DNA of 64,000 nucleotides from Puccinia triticina (Eukaryota > Basidiomycota > Pucciniomycetes > Pucciniales > Pucciniaceae), in contig NC_070568.1 of the NCBI RefSeq assembly GCF_026914185.1, forward strand, positions 3,554,001-3,618,000. Reading direction: 5' to 3'. Under the pieces are notes generated by a model. The model ran no database searches and was not told where the DNA came from. It saw nothing but the letters and a program-made list of their open reading frames with translations. Of this stretch, positions 56,570 to 64,000 are shown piece after piece; position 1 is the first letter of the stretch; each line of letters begins with the position of its first letter. The position numbers were made by a program, and so were the translations under genes.

Positions 56570-57667
56570 CACCAGGGGAGATATGTTCCCACTCCCCAGG
56601 GAGTGCCAGAGCTGAATTTTATGTGAGTTTTGGTCGGATGTGAGCCTGATGAGGATTAGTAACTCATCCCCAAAATAGTAAATTGGATGGAGAAGTTAGT
56701 GAAAAGTCAGTCACAATTGATTTGGAAGTCAACACAATGTTGTGTAGAATTCTTTTGTTTTCTATGTACAACTGTAGGAAGAAATATGATGAAATGATAT
56801 TTCACCAAAGTCCAACTCATCAATTGCTCCTGTCTACTGATTTTTAAGGATAGCAAAGCAAAATTCCCATTCTCAAAAGTAATTCCTCCAAAAAAATGGG
56901 TTTCTTGTAATTCACATTATATGCCCTGATGTACAAAATTAAACTAAAAGTTGACTTGGTATTATTGGGTTTAGATTTTTGGAATGTGGTAATGTTGCAG
57001 TCATTGAAATTGAAACCCATTTTCTTGGAAATGCGGGAATTAATTTGAATTTGGCTGATAAAAATGACAAAAAACTGTTTTAATAGGGTGAAAGTCTGAG
57101 TTAAGTCAAGGTTGGATTGCGGTGCCAATTCACTTTGGCCATATATCCTGTCCTCCTCACGAAAATGATCTAGTGAATTTTGTATTTTTTTGCTTTTCAA
57201 AATTCACATGTGCACATGCAAGTTAACCTTTTTGCACTTTGCTAATAGTCACCCTGATGTACGCGCGTACATTGAGGTGGAAATATCACAGGATGGGCCT
57301 TTCACAGCCACATGAAAAGTAAAAAATTTGTTTTGAGACGCCAATTGTCCCCCTGATGTACGCGAGTACATGAGGGGGAAAAAATCACAGGCTGGGCCTT
57401 TCACATCTCCATGGAAAGGACACACTGGTCATGAAGCCAAGAAAGGACTATATTCTGGATGAGTTCTGGATGAATTATAGATGAGTTCTGGATGATTTTT
57501 TGGCAAGTTATGGTTTATTTCAGGATGATTTCCAACTGATTTTCACGCTGACTTCCAGTCTTGTTCATACCTATTCAATATTGCTTTACCAAAGGCCTCC
57601 AGCACAGTTATGGAAAAAAGTTACGGTAAGGCACTCCCTGGGGAGTGGGAACATATCTCCCCTGGTG
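56570..57667. mobile_element. 1.1-kb non-autonomous DNA transposon, perfect 38-bp TIRs
   Basis: The 38-bp ends, starting CACCAGGGGAGATATGTTCC, are perfect inverted copies (56570-56607 and 57630-57667). CTA flanks both (56567-56569 and 57668-57670), a 3-bp duplication as in CACTA elements, whose ends also begin CAC. Inside are an imperfect direct repeat (CCTGATGTACGCG...GGGCCTTTCACA, about 57250-57320 and 57350-57410) and a GATGAGTTCTGGATGA array near 57460-57500. No transposase frame is present. Confidence 0.88.
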
Positions 57668-59617
57668 CTAATTTCCTAATTCATTCCTTCTTGACTCACC
57701 AGAGCTTGGTGAAGAGATACAGAGAATGAGCTTTGGGTTGGGCTTGTGCTGAGTTGACTAGATGAGAGTTCTGAAGAGCAAAAAACCAATGTGTTACACT
57801 CTTTACTTCTTTCTCATCATGATCAGAATCATTGACTCACCTCTGGATCAATGAATTCCGTTCATCTACATCATAGTTGATGACAAGAATCACATCATCT
57901 CCTATTTCTTTCACAAGCTGATTGATTCTTCTTTGGCTGCTCTAAATCAGGGCTTGCCAAGCCTATGCATGGAAATGAAACCCTTTTTCAGCTTTTATAT
58001 CCTCTTGACTATGTAAAAGTTGAGAGACCTCAAATGAGACATTAAAAATAAAAAAAATTACCTTGCAAAAGAACAATAACAAAAGAACTGGTCTTTTTCT
58101 TTTGGATTTCTTTCTTTTTGATTGTGTTTGGGTTGCTTTTATTGTTTGGACTGGGCTTTCTCTTATTTGACAATATTTTCATCTTTTCTGGTCCAGTATT
58201 TGCTTCAGCTGAGCAGAAATAAATTATTGCTTATTTCACCTGCTTCATGTTGTCTGGGCCAAGCTGAATTGTGGACTTGTTTGGGAGATCTGTGATTTGG
58301 TTTATGAGCAACTTGTTGTCTACAAGATTCCCAGGGCCATCAAGCCATCCTTCTTTCTTGGCTGTGAGCTTCTGGCCTTGATTTAAGTGGCATACCAATC
58401 TTTCTTGAAATTCTTTGAATTACTTCTTCATCTCCTAATTATTGTATATAATTGTATTCCTTGAGGTGGTGAACTTCCATGTGTTCAACTTTGTTTAATT
58501 TGTTGCATTGGTCATGTTAGGTCTTTGAGGATCTGGATGAAGATAGATGCTGTCTCTGGTCAAAGTAAGATGGACAGGTGTGTTCATGTTGAGGATTAAG
58601 TTTGCGCTCAAGGCTTCGGTGGAGATGTAACTGGATGACTTCCCCTTGAGATTTGCGGGCCTCACAGTCACAGAAAGAGCCCAAAAAGCTAGATATCCCT
58701 GCAAAATTTTAGACTTTTTGGGTCTAATCCAACATCTGCAGGGGTCCCAGATTGCAAGGCAAGTCCTCCACTTCAAGCCCTCCCGGCATTTCGTGTGTTC
58801 GACGGAAATGCTGTACATTGGAGGACTTCCCTTTGGTTTGTAGAAATTCATGCTTGGACCCCGTGGGGCTGTCTTTTTTTCTCCTGAGGGCTGTGAACCG
58901 GGCTCTCACCGAGAAGGCTTGGCTCGCTCCTTCGGGGGGTCGCGTCGCGTCAGGCTGCACGCCCCTCCGCCGAAGCGAGCAGCGTGCATTAAGTTCGCGG
59001 CTGGACTGACCGCGCTAGAGCTGCTATTCTGCAAATGACGGGGCAGCCCAGCAAAGAAAGGCCAAGATATGCACTGGGCAGATCTTTTCGTCCCCCAACG
59101 CACCATCCTTCTCTTCCCCTCTTTTCCAAGTCCAGACCTTCGACATTCAGCACACTTCCCTGCCAATAACCCCGAGACTTTCTGGAGACATCCTCAGCTT
59201 CCTAGCTTGCGGTAATATTGAATTCGACCACCAAATTACATTATTAATTATCTGCGAAACACGAATTCGACGATTGGGACCCTTTGATCTCCTATGCCTT
59301 CGCTTTCGGTGCGTCGGACATGCTCTGAGGATCTTGCAACCTCACCCAATTGTAATTCCAAGTGAAGTCTCAGAGTCCCATCCTTTACGCGTCTTCCTTT
59401 TTGATACTGATTTTATCTTTGCTACCTTCCGCGCAGTCCCTCACCTTCATGCCCAGCTCCCAGCGTTGGGATAGAGTTCCCCTCCGAAGCTACTAATCTC
59501 CTTGCTCTGGAATCAGAAAATGTTGATGTTTCACCAATTGAAAATGCTCCCTCTCGATCCCACTTTCCGGTTACTGCATCGACACTCCGTGAATCCGGAA
59601 CGCCTGCTACAGATCCA
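57668..59617. other. Intergenic region upstream of the RhoGEF gene
   Basis: AT-rich to about 58500, then a GC-rich block (58730-59040) with palindromic GCTCCTTCGGGGGGTCGCG-type sequence akin to the AAGTCCC elements. The frame of the next gene is open back to 59411 without an ATG, so an unplaced upstream exon may exist (a candidate acceptor CGCGCAG lies at about 59430-59436). Confidence 0.5.
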
Positions 59618-62600
59618 ATGAACGACACACCAAGCAGATTGAACCGGACGCCGTTGGATCGTAGAATATCACTTCCGCTACTTGGAATCGATTTGGGCCG
59701 GTCAGGCCCGTCTTATGGCCAGACTTTGAAGAGAATGAGCGTCGCGGTCTACGGTGTTGCTAGCAATGCATTCGAGCCCCTGGACAACAACTCCATGAAA
59801 GACTATACCTCAAGGCGCCCGTTCTCTCCAGACCATTCAACTGACCGGCCAGCTCATCCTCAGAAAACCAACCCAAGGCCAACTGTTAGCATCTCAGCTT
59901 ATGGCGAGGGATCAATAGCTCAAAGTTCGGACAGCTACGGAAGCTGTAGCTCGAACGACAGCGCAAGGTTATACGAGAAGAACGACACCGAAAATCTCAT
60001 ACCACTTTCACATCAGTCCACCTCAACCATGGTCCAGCCTGTATTTCCCAGTCGGACTAAATCCTCACGGAGCTCTAGACCACCCGGCCTCAGGGCCCAG
60101 CGCGAACTGAAAGCTCGAAACGTAAACTTGCCTTTTAAAACCAATGTGAAGTATCCACTCAAAACGACCAGGCCAGAAGTCGCCGGAGTAAGCCACTTGG
60201 ATCGCCAGTTAAATGCGCATTCCTCATCTGACACGTTTCAAAGGTCGAACGACTCGCCAAATTCATTGAATTTTCCACCCTTCCCGAATGGCGAAGCTCT
60301 CTATCAAAAGAACTTGAAAAAACAGCGGCAGATTGTCAAGGAATTGATTGAAACCGAGAGGCGATACTTCGAACTGCTTAACAAAATCCAATCCAATTAT
60401 ATTGTACCCATACAAGCTTCCCACAAGTCAACTGACTACCAGGTAAGAAGCCCATCTGATCTTTATCAGGTCACAGTGGTTGCCGATGGAAAATTGATCC
60501 GCGCGGAACGCTTTGTTTTTCACATCTTAGAGAATAATTTTATCCAAGAAAACCACAGTGGACATTTTCTCAAACTTCGCCGCTATCCTTGGTCTCTCCG
60601 GTCAGTTTTTGGCCAGCCTGGAAAAGCTAGGACAAAATCACAAATTATTCGATCCACCTGTACCCACGCATTCCCCTCTCCTAACCACGGCGTCAAGCAG
60701 TTCGCAAGAAAGACAAACACTACGCTTCCCCAAAGCTGAAAGCTCCGCGGTTAAGAGGCTGAAAATCGGGGAGACTTTAATGGAATTTTTACCATTTTTC
60801 AAATTGTATACCACGTTCACTAGTAACTTCTCTGTTTCTCAGTCTACCCTTCATCTTCATTCGGCTAAACGTGGGCCGAGTCCAGCATTTTTCAATCTCC
60901 TGGAAGATTGTCGCCGACGCGGCGTTGATAATGGCTTGGGACTAGCGCACATGCTCCTCGGCATCATTCAACGGGTGCCTCGCTACGAACTTTTGATCAA
61001 AGAACTAATCAAGTATTCCGAAGAAACTGATCCGGACTATCGCCATCTTTTGTCGGCCCAGACAATGGTTGGATGTGTTGCACGGCGGCTAGAAATCGGA
61101 ATGAACGAGCAAGCTGCAACGAAAATCATTCTCACCATCCAACGTGCTATGGAAGGACTCGAGTTCCCGCTAGTCATTCCCAGTCGTAAATTGGTCAAGA
61201 TTGGCCAACTTAAGAAGATTGGCCGGAAGGGAGACTTGCAAGACCGAGTCTTCTTCCTTTTCAACGACTCTCTAATCTACTGTGGCATCCTTAAGAACGG
61301 GAACGTAGAATCTGTGGAAAAGTGGCTGGGGCAGCTGGGGACATCCTTCAAAAACACCGCCAGTGCCGGTAGTCTCCCAATCGGCCCCGTGAATGCATTG
61401 ACGATAAAGCACATCTCGACAAATTTTCTCTTGCCATTCACGCATGGAGACGACAACTCGCCTCGCTTAATCTTTTGCTGCAAGATGAACTTGCATGATG
61501 TGACTACTGTTGGTACAGTTGGAGGGCGGAAGAGTGAATATTCTACCGGGTTTCAAATCATATCTTCAGCGAAAAGCTTCGTCGTTTATGCCAGTAAGTT
61601 ATTACTCCTCTGTCATCAAAGAAGAATGTGTCAATTAATTTTCGTTCTACGCCATCCGCTACAGAAAATGCTATAGAAAAGGAGGACTGGATCAGCACTT
61701 TGAGGGAAACCAAGAGCGAATTACTTGATAGTAGAAGGACATTATTCATCAAGGAGGAATTTGGCGATCGCGATAAAAATTCACATCCAAACAAACTCGG
61801 TTTTATTATCGAAGGCCAACCTTCTCGGGGATACTCATGGCTTTCACTTGCTTCCACCGAAGACGATTCCCATTCAGCACACAGTGACAAGCTGGCCGAA
61901 AGAACTCCTCAGAAGTCAAGGAATAAACCTTCAACATTATCTTTTCCTGCGCTCTCAAATTACAGATCGCCCGTGAAAAGCTCGATGTTCACTAACCTCC
62001 TCTCACCTCGGGCGAGGTTACATTCTACTCCTTCGAAATCATCCGTCTTCAATTGGAAACCTTTGGTCAACCTGAGCATCCCGCCTCTTACCAACCAAAT
62101 GACCCAAATTCTTGAAGGCATTCAAGAAGCCCACGCTGGATCGTTAGCCGAGAATACCAGTAACCCGGCTGAACCCACTGTCTCACTCGAACCAAAGCCT
62201 CCCAATCAACCGCGAAGCCAGCATAACGAAGACCTCGAAGCTTCGAGGAAACCATTCGGAATGAAATATGTCGCGGAGAATTATTGCGCACCTGTATGGG
62301 TTCCTGATAACCATGTTAATAGATGTATGGGGAAATGTCAGATGTGGTTTAGCGTTCTTAAGAGGAGACATCACTGTAGGTTATGCGGTGGAGTGTTTTG
62401 CTCTAGTTGCTCATCCAGGGTAAGCCCCGGTTGCATCATTGAACTTGGTGTGCTCGCAAAAGCTGATTTTTTTTTTGTCCATTTCCTCGCTAGCTCTTTG
62501 TGATCAGGAACCAAGAGCAAGGCGATCAGCTTGCTCGAGCTTGTGAAGCTTGCTTCCAATCAGTATTCTTGGACGTTCATGACGGGAAAACGAAGCAAAC

Positions 62601-63000
62601 AACGGGAGAGGATGAATTCTACCGCCCCATATTGTCCAATAGGCCTCATGACGATCAAGACCTGATACTGCGTAGACAAAGGCCCCATCTCAGACATGCG
62701 CACCGTCAGAGCCTCCCCATGGACTTGGGCTCAGCCTACTTTCGGCACAGTAGCCTAGCTAATCTCGGTGAAGACGATCAGCGTCGCTCAATTATCTCTG
62801 CCGTAACAAGCGTGGGAGGCGACTCGGTTTATGGGGCTTCAAAGGCTGATGAGCTGAATGATTTCGTGAACGATGGACCGACCCCACACGAAGAGAACCA
62901 CAAGAACGTCCCCCATCCTGTACCAAGCCCCTCACCAGCACGCTCGCAGACACATGCACGTCAAAGGCTTACTAGTCTCCTTCAAAGCAGATCTCGGTGA
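59618..63000 (+). CDS. FGD-type Rho guanine nucleotide exchange factor (DH-PH-FYVE), 1049 aa or longer
   Basis: Model: 59618-60442, 60531-61593, 61665-62419 and 62494-63000 (3150 nt, 1050 codons). Introns of 88, 71 and 74 bp have GT/AG ends and keep phase. The N-terminus is Ser-rich and probably disordered, and the true start may lie in an upstream exon. The DH domain (about residues 235-475) begins KELIETERRYFELLNKIQ and contains the core helix LGIIQRVPRYELLIKELIKY. A PH domain follows (about 500-640: GQLKKIGRKGDLQDRVFFLF to EDWISTLRETK). The FYVE finger near residue 850 has WVPDNHVNRC, RRHHCRLCGGVFCSSCSSR and CEAC. DH-PH-FYVE is the FGD layout: GDP/GTP exchange on Cdc42-like GTPases, with the FYVE finger binding PI3P membranes. 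The first Cys pair is C-x3-C rather than C-x2-C. Confidence 0.88.
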
Positions 63001-64000
63001 CAAGTTATTCTCCACATCCTCCCATGCTCCTGGACGGCATCCATTGTTTCTGGCTTGAACCACCTTTACCACCTCTATTCGGTCCAACGACTTTTAACGT
63101 CTCATCTTTGCTCCAGAAAGTGAACCAGATGACTTAAGATCGGCCAACATTCGTCAGTTATCATATCGATAACAATGTACTCCCTGTTTATACGTTTTTC
63201 GTCAAAGTCGAGATAAATAATCTGTATTCATTCAAAATCCTCGTTGTATCATTTTCCTGTTATTTGAATCAGTTAAGTTTCCAATATACCATCTACCTAA
63301 TGATTTAATCACATTGCAGAAGCGTTTTCTGTTTGTCACATGATCTCAAGCTCTTTCTTTCCATGGCTTTAACAATTCAATGTGAATGCAAAGCATCAGT
63401 CATATATATAATGTATCAATCTATGCCTTTTTTTAATACTGTGTCACACGGATTAAATTTGGTTCTGCAGGAGCTGCAGAACAAATGAAATGTCATCAGT
63501 AAAGCAATTTGGGTCTGATTTTGGAAATTATGCTGGTTCGGGTTTAAAACCCAACAATCACTCAAAAAAACTGGGCACACCTCCTTCTCCGCTTTCATTT
63601 CAACATTTTCAGAAAACTAATCTGCTTGAATTCTACACGGATTATTGTGATTTGTAAAAAGCTTGGACTCAAAATTGAGTCTGCTGTGCAGAATCATGGT
63701 GTTGCATGATCACTTTTTTTCTGCTCTTTTGTTTTTGCCTCATGTCGTGAAATCAAGTTTTTCATGATCATTTCGGCTTCTCTCGGCCTCGCCCCCCCCC
63801 CAGTTGACAATCTTGGCCTCGGCCATCGTAGCCAGGCCCAGGCCGCCAAAATTCCTATCCGAATAGCTTAGAAAGCCTTTTTTTTGTTTCTATACTTTGG
63901 ATTGTCGGCTATTGGACTCGATCTGCTTGGCAGGAAGAAGCCACCTCCCGGTTCCTCTTCTGCCTCGGAACTCCTAGCTACCGAATATGCGGCATGGGTC
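63001..64000. other. 3' flank, no gene recognised
   Basis: Begins with the RhoGEF 3' UTR. AATAAA-like sequences occur near 63214. No supported gene before the window ends. Confidence 0.5.

Noticed and set aside
59274..59474. Short frame upstream of the RhoGEF as its first exon
   Set aside because: It has no ATG in the right place and its phase does not join to the open frame at 59411-59618.

Overview
The window looks like a gene-poor, transposon-rich stretch of a basidiomycete genome, most likely a rust fungus (Pucciniales, Puccinia-like). Reasons: host genes with many introns of about 60-150 bases, a TACTAAC branch point, a Plavaka/CACTA-type DNA transposase of the kind common in rusts and other basidiomycetes, Tad-type LINE debris, and Ty3/gypsy and Ty1/copia elements of fungal type. 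The assignment is an inference from gene families; no rDNA or marker gene is present. Gene models below come from hand-checked splice sites and reading phase.

Layout: 1-2150, decayed LINE. 2545-3547, five-copy 172-bp tandem repeat interrupted by a hairpin MITE. 4130-4830, promoter-like sequence and a candidate spliced RNA. 5683-8405 (-), a ZC3H3/Red5-like five-finger CCCH protein. 8541-11372, a hAT element with a dead transposase. 12221-41818, a pair of inverted repeats of about 318 bp, each carrying a leader exon and a splice donor. The left one leads into a Plavaka-like transposase, the right one into an unknown 618-codon gene on the other strand. Between them lie further unknown genes, a JmjC (TYW5-like) gene, and a 16.8-kb gypsy element that itself contains a copia element and an opposite-strand intron-bearing gene. 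46645-48098 (-), an intact Rab5 GTPase gene. 48.1-59.6 kb, MITEs, foldback elements and tRNA-like sequences. 59618-63000 (+), an FGD-type RhoGEF (DH-PH-FYVE).

Three host genes look intact: the CCCH zinc-finger protein (nuclear RNA surveillance), Rab5 (early endosome) and the FGD-like RhoGEF (actin and phosphoinositide membranes). They are not an operon; each is an island among transposons. The most notable structures are the 12.2-41.8 kb inverted-repeat pair, which may bound a large cargo-carrying transposon; the young gypsy/copia nest, whose copia element appears primed by half of tRNA-Asn; and a strong bias of in-frame stops in the decayed genes toward TGA, as expected from CpG C-to-T mutation at CGA codons.
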